Assembly (NCBI RefSeq): GCF_932294415.1
Contig: NC_065544.1
Location: 32,273,210-32,337,209 of the forward strand
Direction of reading: 5' to 3'
From: Quercus robur
Taxonomy: Eukaryota; Streptophyta; Magnoliopsida; Fagales; Fagaceae
Length of the DNA: 64,000 nucleotides
The notes beneath the pieces were generated by a model. It had not been told where the DNA came from and did not search any database. It was given only the letters and a program-made list of their open reading frames with translations. Below are positions 46,001-57,367 of this stretch, in pieces (the stretch's first letter is position 1; each line of letters opens with the position of its first letter). The position numbers were made by a program, and so were the translations under genes.

Positions 46001-46989
46001 GATTCCAAGGATGAGCTTGTCATAAGGAAGAGGCTTTTTGATTCTGATGAGGACGTTGAGCACGAGACCGAGGCCATGGTTATGTGTCTCTTGTCCTTGA
46101 AAGATCTTCCTTTTCTTTTCTTCCTGTTATTTCTTGGTAACAACTTCTAACTACTCTATGGATCAATTTTCTTGGCTACAGACATGCTTGAGGAGTCCAA
46201 AACTATAGTAGACATTGCAATGCCTACAGCCCCCACTTCTGCCACACCTGTAGCCCCCACTCCTACGGATCTTGGTACTTTTCTTTCGCCCCTATCTTCT
46301 CTAATCTTCATTATGGATTCATCCTTTCACTTTGTCTATCCCTTGTGAACTCATGCTATACTTCATATTTCTTCCCAAGTCTGACTCTTGTCGAGGTGGC
46401 TCCATCCTCTCGGTTTGAGGTTGGCATTAGTTTTGCCATAGCTCCTGATCCAACGAGAGAGGCCGCTGCCTTCTTCATCCAATTTGACTAGCTCGAGACC
46501 AATGATCTTGATCTTGTGGATTTTTGGGGTGTTGGTGCCCTTTATGTTGACTTGCACGATTTTTGGGTTCCTAGGGAATGCATTTCTCATTTGGAGGCAA
46601 TTTATAACAGTCGTGGGGACTTCATGCAAGGGTTTCTTTTTGGCCGATCCATGAGGGAGTACTTCCTCAAGCTATTTGGGAGTGTGATGAATGACATTGA
46701 GCATAACTTCATTGACACTATGTCTATTGAGAGAATCCTGTAGTGGAGGGCTGCAGTTCAGGAGTTGATCAAAGTTGGATTTGTTGTGGAGTTCCTACTA
46801 GATCACCTACGAGAGATTGCTTGAGCCTTCTTTATGAAAAAGGTTCAACCTGCGGTGGACACTATAGATGCTCACATTGAGACTTTGAAGAAGGAGGTGG
46901 CAGACTTAGAGGCACGTCGTGAGTGTCTCTTTTCTAATGTTGTTGGCCCTAACCACTTTGGAGATCAGACCCTTATTTCAGGCCTTTGA
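43038..46989 (+). pseudogene. PMD gene carried antisense in gypsy-2
   Basis: This is the second copy of the gene at 30604-34320, again opposite to its host element. It starts MTPVKGEGSSCCKGKEIA and contains HTFFLSCGEITVTLEDVTNQ and LPILGDVEP (PMD). Exon 1 ends at 45185 (AGGAGA|GTATAT), exon 2 is 45307-45369 (63 bp, the same length as in gypsy-1), and exon 3 starts at 45537 after TTTTTAG. The last part (FMQGFLFGRSMREYFLKLFG, KKVQPAVDTIDAHIETLKKE) ends in TGA at 46987. In-frame stops near 43,140, 43,318, 43,822, 44,586 and 46,741 make it a pseudogene. Confidence 0.75.
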
Positions 46990-49900
46990 TTACATTATAT
47001 AGTTTTGTATTTCCTTTATTTTCTTTCCCTTTTCGTCATACCCAGTACACTTCTTTATTTCTCTAGCACTTATTTGATAAGTCTGACATGACTTATATAT
47101 TTTGGGTCTGTAATCTATTACGCTACATCTGCTATAGTATTACTATGATTATGATACAATATGTTTTGCTAATACTCCATAGTCTTCATTACTTTTACAA
47201 ATAGAAACACACTACAATACTTTTTTGTGACGCTATCCCTTGAAAGGGTGGTCACTTGGAGGAAAGAAAGAAAACTAAACAAGATAAAGAAATAATACAT
47301 AAATTTTTTAAGGAATAATAACATTTTGACTATTTGCCATTAATGGGGTCCATTAGATTTTTTCCATTCATTTGAGCCAAACGGTAATACTCACTTGCAT
47401 GTGCTTCCCTTAGTACGAAGGGTCCCTTCAAAAATTTAGATGGTCTTGCCATACCTCGCCTGACGTGGTCTGCTGTTTTAAGTACAAGCTATCCTTCTGC
47501 AAATACCCTTTCTTTGGTTGTTCTGCCATAAGCTTCAGTCTTTTTTCCCCTGTATCTACAACTACATGTTTGGGCTTCCTCCCTCTTCTCGTCTAATCCT
47601 TCCAAGTACTTGCATCTTTCTGCCATGAAAACTCACTTCTCCTTTTCTTTCTTTTGTGCTTGTATGACCCTTAAGGAGGGCATCGTCACTTTAGCTGGGC
47701 TTATTACCTTCATTTCATAGACTAGTGAAAATGGTGAAAATTCTGTGGCAGACTTGGGTGAGCCTCAGTAGGCCCAAAGAGCGTCTAACATTTAAAAGCT
47801 CGAAATGTGTGAAAACACAAGAGCTTGTTTAGACCCCCAATTCAAATTACGGCTTGGTTGATTTTATACTAACTTAATACTAAATGCGGAATAGTGTAAA
47901 CATAAGCATACAAACACAAGAGCTACTCTAATCCATATTTAAAGCAACACAGCAGTAAAATGAAATGAACAAGAGTAGGGAAGAGAGTTGCAAACACAGA
48001 TAACACCAAGACGTGTTATTGAAGAGGAAACCGAAGAATTTGGCGAAAAACCTCTCCGTCGCCCTCTAAGTGGTAATCGATCCACTAGACAATCAGTTGG
48101 GATACATGGGTAAGCAAGAGACCCTCCAAGCCTAATCTACCCGCTGTACCTAAGCCCTCCAAGCTCCTACTCCAACAAAGCTTCTCGGAACCGTGTCTTG
48201 TCTAGCTCTCCGGATCCCGACACAAGCTCCATGTTGCATCTGCCATCCTTGGCTTCTTCCAATATTTCTTAGCAGCACCAAAACCTCACCGGACACTCTT
48301 AAAAGGTGTGGTAAGTGTTTGAGCTATTGACCTCTCAATGGTATGGAAATGGAGAGGTAGGAGATGAGGAAATTCCACAAACAAATGTGTAGAGAATTGT
48401 TGGTATAACAATTTCTTACTCTCAAGTGTTTTAGCTAGGGTTTTCTCTCAGAAGCTCTCTATCACATTTGTGGGTAATATGAGTATATATAATGAGGGTA
48501 CAGAAAGTGTGTGTCAGACAGTATAGACTGACAGAACAAAATGTCTCGCGGGTGTTTCACGGGAAGGCCTTACCTGCGATCTACTCGCCAGACACAGCTG
48601 TCTCCATCTGTATTGACTCTTTGCATTCCAGTCATGTGCAAGGCACATGCTTCACTTCGCGGGAAGCTTAGTCGCGAGACACCCGCGAGAAGTCTTTTGG
48701 CTTCACTTGCTTGAGTCTTCACAATCTCTCTCTTTAACACACAACCCTTATAATCACATCCCACAATAAATACAAGGTACACAAGATTGAATATAATTAC
48801 AATCAAATTTGGCACGGAATAAAAACCAACAAAATACAAATTTGTAAATCACAACTTTACACGTTTGCCTATCCCCCGGTGTATTCCAGACTCATCTTGC
48901 TAATGATCTTGATGATAGTCTTGTTTGTTGCTTTTGCTTGCACATTCCCTTGGGTGTAGTAAGACGATGACCGGTGGTGTTTAATCTGATAAAATTCCAG
49001 CATCTTTCGAACCTCACTGTTGACAAATGGAGTGCCATTATCACTTATGATCCTATGAGGTACCCTGAATCTAACAATTATATTCTCCTTAATGAAATTT
49101 TCCACGGCTTTTCATGTGGCCTTACGGAGTGGTATGACTTCTGCCCATTTGGTAAAGTATTCCGTAGCCACAAGGATCCATATGTACCCATGAGAGGATG
49201 GGTTGACCGGTCCCACTAAGTCAAGACCCCAGGTATGTAAAGGCCATTGGGTGACCATGCTATGTAAACTTTATGGGTGAGTGTGAATTAGGTTAGCCTG
49301 CACTTAGTAGCTGTGGCATTTCTTCACAAATTCTATTGTATCTTTCGTCATAGTAGGCCAATAATAACTCATCTGTAGCATGCACCGGCATAGCTTCCTC
49401 TGTCCTTGTTGCTCTCCACATTCCCCTGCATGTATCTCCTTTATCATTTCCCCTGCTTCTTCAGGACCTAGACATCGTAATGGTCTCCATTATACCTTTT
49501 CTTAAAAAGGATCCCCTTATGTAAAAAGTAGCGCACTACCAGCTTTTTAAATTTATATCTTTTACTATGCTTCTGTGGCAGGACACCTTTTGCCAGGTAT
49601 TGCATGAACGGGCTTCTCCAGTCTTCACTGGTGAACACAGCGTAACTTTCCTCCCTGTCAATAACCAAATGGCAAGCTTCGCACTGGGTTTGGACTAGGT
49701 CTTCATCCTTACCCATGCTTGGCCAATAAAAACCCACTCTTTGGAGTTTGCGGTAAAGGCTGATCTCGCCACAGAACCCGCAGGTTTTGCCATGCATTTC
49801 CTTCAATTTTCTTTGGGCCTCTTCATGCCCTACACATCGTGATAGGATCCCTCCTAGCATTCTACGATACAATTCCCCTTTCATCAGGGAATAGTCTTTT

Positions 49901-50235
49901 AACATTTTCAAGTCTGCTAGGTCTCCTTCTTTTAACAGGGCTTCCTTAATAGGAACCCTCTAGTCCTCTTCACATTCTTGCTTTTTTCTGGAACCTCTCT
50001 CGTAGTATTTCAACATTATATTCCCTTCATTTATTGACATCGACTCTAGTACTACTACTTTGGAAGCCTAACTGTGAGCCCAATGCGGCTAGCGCATCCA
50101 CGTACCAATTCTCACTTCTTTGGGCGTGCTTTATCTTAAACGTCGAAACCTTTCTTCCATTTTCTGGGCCAATGTTCTGTACGAAGCCAAACTTGGTTCT
50201 TTCAAAGAGAAACTCCCCTTGGCCTAGCAAACCCC
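46990..50235 (-). pseudogene. gypsy-2 integrase and RNase H remnant, split by a solo LTR
   Basis: Read on the minus strand from about 50,235. The RNase H tail is KHAQRSENWYVDALAALGSQ. The extra zinc-like module (YRKLQRVGFYWPSMGKDEDL) is at about 49,690-49,780, then SPFMQYLAKGVLPQKH. The integrase core keeps IISDNGTPFVNS, but the third catalytic residue has changed: VQAKATN instead of QAEATN (near 48,935). After the solo LTR (47793-48861) the C-terminal domain continues to about 47,330 (REEAQ, NGKNLMDPING). Several stops are present. The 47,000-47,300 interval is non-coding. Confidence 0.88.
47793..48861 (-). mobile_element. Solo LTR A, inserted in gypsy-2 integrase
   Basis: The 1069-bp unit matches 57368-58424 along its whole length. 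The integrase sequence resumes on each side. The flanks CATTT and CGTTT differ by one transition and fit a 5-bp TSD. The minus-strand reading gives TGTAAAGTTGTG at the start and GGGGGTCTAAAC near the end, with a TATATATA box and a leader like that of plant LTRs. The orientation is inferred. No coding region. Confidence 0.82.
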
Positions 50236-51112
50236 CTGTATTGGCTGGGTACAAGTAGGTGGTGCCTAAGCCTTGTGCGTGCTCCATTCCCATATGAGTC
50301 CATTGCTTTTTTGGTGTTCATGCGTTTGCCATTGCTAGCAGGTTTGTTTGGCCCTACTGCTTGTTTTGTTGCTTGTTTAACTCTTGTGGCATCGATGAGT
50401 CATTGGGTCTTCATTCTTTGCATCTCGTTTCTTCTTTGGGCTAGGCATTGCTTGGGTTTGGGCTTTTTCTTCTTTAATTCAACCCTTGTCTCCTTTCACT
50501 TCTAGTTTGTGGGCTAGTTGGTACTTCTACCATGCCATTGCATTGTTTCTGCTACAATATCATTTAACTTTGTTTGCTAGACTTCCTCTAGGCATGCCAT
50601 GCCAGTTTAATGTGTTATTCCTTCTTTTAGTTCATGTTGCCTAGCATTCCTATTGGGTCAGTCCATATAATAACATCTTGGGCTTTCCCAGCCCAATTTA
50701 TTCCTTGGGCGTACTCGGCCCGTTTCATCTTTTCCTACTTCTTACATTCTCATGGGTTTTTGCTAAGTCTTTTGGACTTCCTTGGCCCTACTACCACATC
50801 TTTTACTTTTGGGTTTATTGGCCTTCGAACCAATCCCATTTACTAATTTCTTTCTTTGGATTCTTCTGGCCCATTTTTGCTTTCTTTCTATTTCTTATGA
50901 TACCCATAGGCTTACCATTTCTTTCTTTGGGGCTTCTTTGGCCCATTTGCTTGCTTTGGAACCACTTTGTTATTTTGTGGGCTCGTGAACCATTATTCCT
51001 ACCATTCTGGCTTTAATGGGTTTTACTTTGCTACTTTTTCTTTCTTAACCCCTTTTTCATATTGTTGGGCTTCTTCTGTTGTTGGGCCATTTTACCAAAA
51101 TGGGCATCAATA
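50236..51112 (-). repeat. Truncated 5' LTR of gypsy-2 (about 877 bp)
   Basis: It matches the start (U3 side) of the 3' LTR at 41,818-42,628. The match stops at TGTATTGGCTGGG (50236), where RNase H sequence begins, so the deletion joins mid-LTR to RNase H. Confidence 0.85.
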
Positions 51113-51117
51113 AGGGT

Positions 51118-52590
51118 TTTCAAGGCAAAGTACTTTCCCAGGTGTGACTTTATAGAAACTGGTTTGGGTAGTAACCCTTCTTATGCCTGGGGGAGCATTA
51201 TGGCAGCACATAATATAATTCAGGAAGGCATTCGATGGCGAGTGGGGAATGGGAAGAGTATTCAGATCTGGATGGATAAATGGCTGCTACACCTTCTTTG
51301 TATAAGGTTACATCACCATTTTCAACTCTCTCTATGGGTGCACGAGTCGAGGAGCTGATTGATATAGATAGTGAGGTATGGATAAATGATGTAATAAAGC
51401 AGATTTTCATGCTTCGCGAGGCTGAGACTATAGGTGGGATTGCTCTAAGTTCAAACCTTCCCGAGGATAAGCAAATTTGGGATCTAAAAACGTACGGGCC
51501 TATTTAGTGTTCGCAGTGCATATTGGATAGCAGTGGAGATGGATTTGAAGGGAGGAACAGGTAGTGCTTCTGATGATAGTAGGCTTGTCTTTGGTGTGCT
51601 AATATCCCTCACAAAGTGCGCCACTTTGCTTGGAGGGCATGCAGAGATATTTTGCCTACAAAGATAAATCTTAAAAGGAGGAAGGTATTGGAGGATAGCT
51701 ACAGCGAGACATGTCAGGCGGATTTGGAATCATCAAGCCACTTATTCTGGGACTACTACAAAGCTAAGGAAGTCTGAATGGTGTCCACACTTTTTCCTAT
51801 GAATAATAATCTTCACTTCTCCACTTTCATGGATCTATTGTGGTACGTGGATATGGTGGTGAGGTGGGATGACGACTGTGTTGAGAAGATAATAATGATT
51901 GCCTAGGCTCTATGGACAAACCGAAATGAGTAAAGAAATGGAGGTGATAAAAAACCTAGTCAGGCCTTGATTGACAACTCTCTAGATTATTTGAGGGAGT
52001 ACCAAGCATGCTATGAGAAACTCGCTAGAGTAAAGTCCACGATGGCCTCGAACTGGACTTCGCTACCGCATGGAAGATATAAGATAAAGGTCGATGGTGT
52101 AGTTTTTGCTTCTCAGAAAGCTGCTGGCTTGGGTGTACTGGTTAGAGATGCAGAGGGCAAGGTGGTGGGTGCTTGTAGCAAGAAGATCATGGCTCCTCTT
52201 GGTGCTGTTGAGACCGAGGCAAAGGTCTTCGAGTATGGACTTCAGTTTGCAAGGGACCTGCTCATCCAAGACTTCATCCTCAAAGGGAACTCGCTGGTGC
52301 TTGTGAATGCCCTAAAGGAAATCTCGCCTCCTCCTGCCACGATAGATGTTGTGGTGTACAACTCTCTATCAACTTCTCATGAGTTTTGATGGGTGGAATT
52401 TTCTCACATCCATAGGCAAGGCAATAGGCCAGCCTACCTACCAGCTAAGCATGCTGTGGGTATTATTGATTTTTCTGTTTGGGTTGAACAGAATTTTTAT
52501 TTTTTAAAACAAACTCTTTTTCATGATATAATTATTGCTTTTCAACCTCAAATGAAGAATTCAGTGTTCCCATAAAAAAAAAAAAAAAAT
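51118..52590 (+). mobile_element. LINE-2, right part (C-terminal ORF2 with RNase H, poly(A))
   Basis: It continues LINE-2 after gypsy-2: FKAKYFPRCDFIETGLGSNP, then WMDKWLL. A reverse-transcriptase-associated RNase H follows in the frame 51967-52389 (KVDGVVFASQKAAGLGVLVR, ETEAKVFEYGLQFA). It ends with HIHRQGNRPAYLPAKHAVG and an A run at 52,574-52,590. Several stops and frame changes lie between 51,350 and 51,960, so it is inactive. Confidence 0.9.
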
Positions 52591-54183
52591 TACAAAAGGT
52601 GATATATTGAATTTTTAGATATCATAGTTACAGTTGAAATTATAAATTAAATTGACTTAATGTTATTAGATATATTGTTTTAAAGCTTCACAGATATAAC
52701 TCAGTAGAGTTAGCCAAGTAGTTGGACACTCGGTCTCAAAGTAGCTGTCTTGGATTTGACTAGGAGCTCTCTAGTTCAAATTCGGACACCAATACTTTGA
52801 AAAAATTCCTTAGACTAATGATTTACCTCGCAATGGGCTCACTCGTCGCAAACAGTTATTAGACTCTGGTCAAAAGTACATTGTAAAAAAAAAAAAAAAA
52901 AAGTTCACGGATATAGATTAGTCAAACCCATCTCATTCTTATCTTAATAAAATATAAGCTATACCAACTGCACAGTTATCATTTCATGAGTGCCACTTTA
53001 ACTGATTTCAAGATGTTAAAATACTAAAAGACATTTTAATGCTTCTCATCTTTTACGCTAATCAGGTCAGGCCACGAGTACATTTGAATACTTGATACTT
53101 ACAGGTTTGGGAACAAATTTAAGCCACAGAAAATCAAGTCACTTAATATTGTTATTTGCTCAATGCATATGTATAGATACACTGAAAGATATATAATAAG
53201 ATATATAATATAATTCCTATATATATAATTTAAATACTATTGATAGTCATTTTTATATTTTATTAACTCTTTTAAAAATTTTGTAAGGATATTATTAGGT
53301 ATAAAATGTAAATTGTCTATTTTTTTTTTAAATTATTGTGAAGCACTTTTTTTTTTATTTAATTTTTACGATTCATTTATTCTAGACTTTTTGGTTTTTA
53401 TACTTAATAACTCACTTGGATGAATATTTATGATGTGGTCCCATATTTGATTCTAAAATTAAGAAATAAAACTCTTTAAGAATAAATAATATATGACACA
53501 TGGTACAAAATTGGAACTCTAATTTGAAATTCTAATTTGAGTTTCTCTTAACTTCACCTATTATTATATATATAGATATAAAGATTATTATTATTGTTAT
53601 TATTATTAATTTATAATTAAATGTTACAATTGGAAAATAGATTTAAATCTTGAATATATCCATTGAAAATATTTAGAGATGTCAATGGAACTACAAGGAT
53701 CTTTGCAAAATAAACAACTTATTTATCATTCAATGAAGGAACAAATTAATTAATAGATGCCAAACTAAACTTTGTATAACTTTTTTCAATGATACACAAT
53801 TTAATATCTTTTTATTTAATTTGTTTTTGACCAACACACTATTATAATAAATTTTGTATTAAAAATATGTATAATTTAACAATGAAGTTTTCAAAATATT
53901 AATCTAATAAAAAATTGTTAACTTCTATTGAAAAAGGTTATACCCCGGTGCGATTTTCCACTTCTATATTCAAACCTTATCAATTGTGAGGACAAATATT
54001 TTTTTAAAATTTTAGTGGCTTGTGCATCTCAAAATAAAATAAGATTTTAGTGGTCAAATTCCCAATTTTCACCACATACTGCCAGAATTGTAAAGCTTTA
54101 GAAAAAATCAGACGAAGAGTGCAATAAAAAGCCTTTTTTTTTTTTCGTTCGAGATCTCTAATATTATATTAAAAACCCATAAT
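52591..54183. other. AT-rich intergenic DNA between LINE-2 and the copia element
   Basis: Apart from the SINE at 52699-52902, no gene or element was recognised. The last five bases are the copia TSD. Confidence 0.6.
52699..52902 (+). mobile_element. tRNA-derived SINE with A tail
   Basis: The A box TTAGCCAAGTAGTTGG (near 52,710) and a B-box-like AGTTCAAATTCGG (near 52,773) are correctly spaced. The unit ends in an A run (52,885-52,902). The flanks TTCACAGATATA (left) and TTCACGGATATA (right) form a 12-bp duplication with one mismatch. Confidence 0.8.
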
Positions 54184-54961
54184 TGTTGGGTGCAAGCACC
54201 GTGTGAGTCCAGCCCACATGCTTGGGTCAAAGCTCATTTAATGAGCTTGCTTCCTCAAGCTTCCAAAGTCAGCATGCCATTCCTTGGGCAGTGACTTAGG
54301 CGAGTGAGACACGCTGAAACTGAAAAAGGAGAAAAGAAAGAAAATTGAGGCTATTCGGCCTTGAGTGGAGAGCTGAAACAGAGAGTTATATTCGGCCTTT
54401 TGTGTGAGTTCTAGAGTGAGTAGAAACACAAAGAGATATTCAGCCATGTGAGAGGTGCAGTCTGTCTGAAGAGATAGAGAGAAATACAGTGAGAGTATGA
54501 GAGAGTGAAAAAGAAAAATGAGACATTTTTCTTTACTCAAGTTACACACAAGGAAGATAAATTGGTGGAGTTCTCATGGAGTTTTTGAGTGCTACAACTA
54601 TGGAGAGTTGGAGTATTCAGAGAAAGATTTTGCTTTTGGCTTTGTGGTGAGATTTTTTTTACTCGAGATTTATTTGCTATATATCCAATTTATTGTGAAC
54701 TCAAGTTTAGCATAAACTTGATAGTTGTAATCTCTATTTCATAGTGGATATTTTTCAGAGCTGCCCCATGGTTTTTCCCTCTACACTGGAGGGTTTTTCA
54801 TGTAAGATTTGGTGTTCTTGTGCGTTTGTGTTTATGTGGTGCTTGCTGGAATTTTTTTTTTTTTTTTTTTTTTTTTTGTTTCCATAATATTGCTATTGCT
54901 TGGTAGTTATATATTTTAATTCACACATAGACATTGAGGGGATTATGATTTTTCCCCAACA
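54184..54961 (+). repeat. 5' LTR of the copia element (778 bp)
   Basis: Repeated at 62962-63723 with scattered substitutions. A long T run (54,850-54,877) is present here and nearly absent in the 3' LTR. Confidence 0.93.
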
Positions 54962-54963
54962 AG

Positions 54964-54978
54964 TGGTATTAGAGCTAT
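54964..54978 (+). other. Primer-binding site of the copia element
   Basis: TGGTATTAGAGCTAT begins two bases after the 5' LTR. It fits the initiator methionine tRNA except for C to T at the seventh base. Confidence 0.85.
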
Positions 54979-55014
54979 TGGTTGCTTGGGTTTGATTGTC
55001 TTGTGTTGGATTAA

Positions 55015-56070
55015 ATGGAGAATATGACTATAAATACTATGGTTAAACTCTTGACATCGAATTATTCGATTTGGAGGCCAAGGATGGAGGATGTCCTTTA
55101 TTGCAAGGATTTGCATGACCCTATTGAGGGTGATAGTGTCAAGCCTAGTGATATGTCAGATAGAAACTGGGAGAAATTAAATAGAAAAACTATCGAGTGT
55201 ATTAGACAATGTATCGATGTCAGTGTTTTTCACCATGTGTCTTAGGAAACAAATGCAGAGGCTTTTTGGGAAAAATTAAGGAGTCTTTATGAAAGAAAGA
55301 CAGCTCAAAATAAAACTTTTATTGCCAGAAAGCTTGTGAATTTGAAGCTTAAAGAGGGTAAGTCCATTGCCGAGCACCTTAGTGAGTTCTAAGACTTGGT
55401 TAATCAGATGGTTATAATGAAGCTAGTAATAGATGATGAGTTGCAAGCTTTATTGCTTTTGAGTTCCTTGCCTGACAGTTGGGAGACTTTGATAGTGTCA
55501 CTTAGTAATTCTGCTCCAAATGGTGTGTTACAACTTGCCATGGTTAAAGATAGTTTGCTCAATGAAGAAACTAGAAGAAAGGATACGGGTAAGGATATTG
55601 CACATGCTTTTGTCACAGAGAACAGGGGGAGAAGTAAGAGTAGAAATTCTAAGGGGCGAGGTAAATCCAGAAGTTGATCAGAGTCGAAAGGAAAATTCAA
55701 GTGCTTTTACTGTGATAAAGAAGGTCACATAAAAAGGAATTGCAAGGCTTGGAAGAACAAACAAAAAGAGGATAAAAATAAAAAAAAGTCGGATGATGAG
55801 AACACTGCTATTGTTATAGTGTTGGAAGATGAGGTCCTAGCTATAGGACAAGATGATTGTTGTACAGTTTCAAATCCTTATGTTGAATGGATGATTGATT
55901 CAACTACTTCTTGCCATGTCACTCCAAGAAAGGAGTTATTCACTTCATTCAAAGTGGGAAACTTTGGAAGATTGAAGATGAGCAATGATAGTTATGCGGA
56001 CATTGTGAGAATTGGTGATATATGTGTTAGGGCTAACACTGGATACACCCTGATTTTGAAGGATATGTGA
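55015..56070 (+). pseudogene. copia gag and protease
   Basis: Gag starts with ATG at 55015 (MENMTINTMVKLLTSNYSIW) and forms the particle. In-frame stops at 55243, 55390 and 55675 break it. The CCHC zinc knuckle CFYCDKEGHIKRNC is intact at 55702-55743. The protease region reads EWMIDSTTSCHVTPRKELF near 55,885; the usual D-S-G motif has become D-S-T, so the active site is probably lost. The frame ends near 56070. Confidence 0.9.
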
Positions 56071-56109
56071 GACATGTTCCGGATATTTGCCTAAATTTGA
56101 TTTCCACTC

Positions 56110-57062
56110 ATGTTCTTGATAAAGAAGGTTATGGAAATTATTTCCGTGATGGAAAAATGGAGGCTTAGCAAAGGATCATTGGTATTTGCTAGAGGGAAGA
56201 TTTGTTGTACATTTTACAAGACACAAGTAAAGTTGTGCAAGGATGTTCTTAATGCAGCTCAAGAGGATTCTTCACCTAACTTGTGGCATAGGCGGCTGGC
56301 TCACATGAGTGAAAAAAGGGTTGCAGATTTTGGCAAAGAAGTCTCTTATTCCCTTTGCCAAAGGTATGTCACTAAATCCTTGTGACTTTTGTTTATTTGG
56401 TAAACAACACAGAGTTTCATTTAATATACCCTCTACTAGAAAACCCAATGTATTAGATCTTGTTTATTCTGATGTATGTGGTCTCATTGATATTGAGACT
56501 TTAGGTGGCAATAAATATTTTGTTACATTTATTGATGATGCTTCACGAAAGGTGTAGGTTTATGTTTTGAAAACTAAAGACAAAGGTTTTTGAGCACTTT
56601 AAGAAATTCCATGCCATGGTAGAAAGAGAGAAAGGGAAGCCTTTGAAGTATCTTTGTAGTAATAATAAAGGTGAATACACATCTAATGAATTCAAGATTT
56701 ACTGCTCTGAGAAAGGCATTAGACATGAGAAGACAGTTCCTGGTACGCCATAGCAAAATGGTGTGGCAGAAAGGATGAACCGCATTATTGTTGAGAAGAT
56801 CAGATGTATGTTTAGAATGACTAATTTGCTTAAGTCATTCTGGGGTGAAGTTGTTGTGACTACATGCTACCTAATTAATAGATCTTCATCAGTTCTTTTG
56901 GATTTTGATATTCTAAAAAGAGTATGGATAGGGAAAGATGTTTCTTACTCTCACTTGAAGGTATTTGGGTGCAAGGCATTTTTGTTGATGAGCCTAAGGA
57001 ACAAAGATCAAAGATTGATAGCAAATCCACTCCTTATATATTTGTTGGATATGGAGATATAG
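56110..57062 (+). pseudogene. copia integrase
   Basis: The GAG-pre-integrase block LWHRRLAHMSEKRV is at about 56,280. The zinc-binding cysteines lie in NPCDFCLFGKQHR. The catalytic core starts at LDLVYSDVCG and YFVTFIDDASRKV; the conserved Glu region is GVAERMNRIIVEKIRCMFR (56,761). SHLKVFGCKAF marks the C-terminal side. Frame changes occur near 56,340, 56,555 and 56,950. Confidence 0.9.
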
Positions 57063-57367
57063 AATTTGTAGATGATATGTTGATAGTAGGACAAGATGCA
57101 GGTGTGATTGGAAATTTGAAGAAAGTGACCTTGAAGCAAGTCAAGATCGTGGTATTTATTTACTTTTGCAATGGGAGTTGTATCATGGTAGTCAAGATTG
57201 CAGAAGTGTATTGCCTTATCTACAACTGAAGTTGAGTATATTGTAGCTAATGAAGCAAGTAAAGAGATGCTTTGGTCGAAACGGTTTCTCCAAGAATTGG
57301 GTTTGAAGCAAGATGGGTATGTAGTTAATTGTGATAGTCAGAGTGCTATAGACTTGAGCAAGAATTA
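57063..57367 (+). pseudogene. copia RT remnant fused by deletion to RNase H
   Basis: Integrase-side sequence FVGYGD is followed almost at once by VDDMLIVGQDAGVI (catalytic VDD at about 57067). Most of RT upstream of the active site is therefore missing. RNase H follows (CIALSTTEVEYIVANEASKE, VNCDSQSAIDLSKN) up to the solo LTR at 57368. Confidence 0.88.

Larger units (their letters stand above)
38483..51112 (-). mobile_element. gypsy-2: Tat-lineage retrotransposon, 5'-deleted, inserted in LINE-2
   Basis: A perfect TSD, AGGGT, flanks it (38478-38482, 51113-51117), and the LINE frame is restored across it. LTR sequences are clearly homologous to gypsy-1, but the outer termini have changed (TA in place of TG at one end and of CA at the other). 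On the minus strand it retains part of the 5' LTR, the RNase H end, integrase, and the full 3' LTR; gag, protease, RT and the rest of the 5' LTR are deleted. It is interrupted by a hAT element (39320-41513) and a solo LTR (47793-48861). Confidence 0.92.

Noticed and set aside
36693..52620. A target-site duplication for LINE-2
   Set aside because: The sequence after its poly(A) (TTACAAAAGG) was not found near the likely 5' end around 36,740, so the truncation point stays open.
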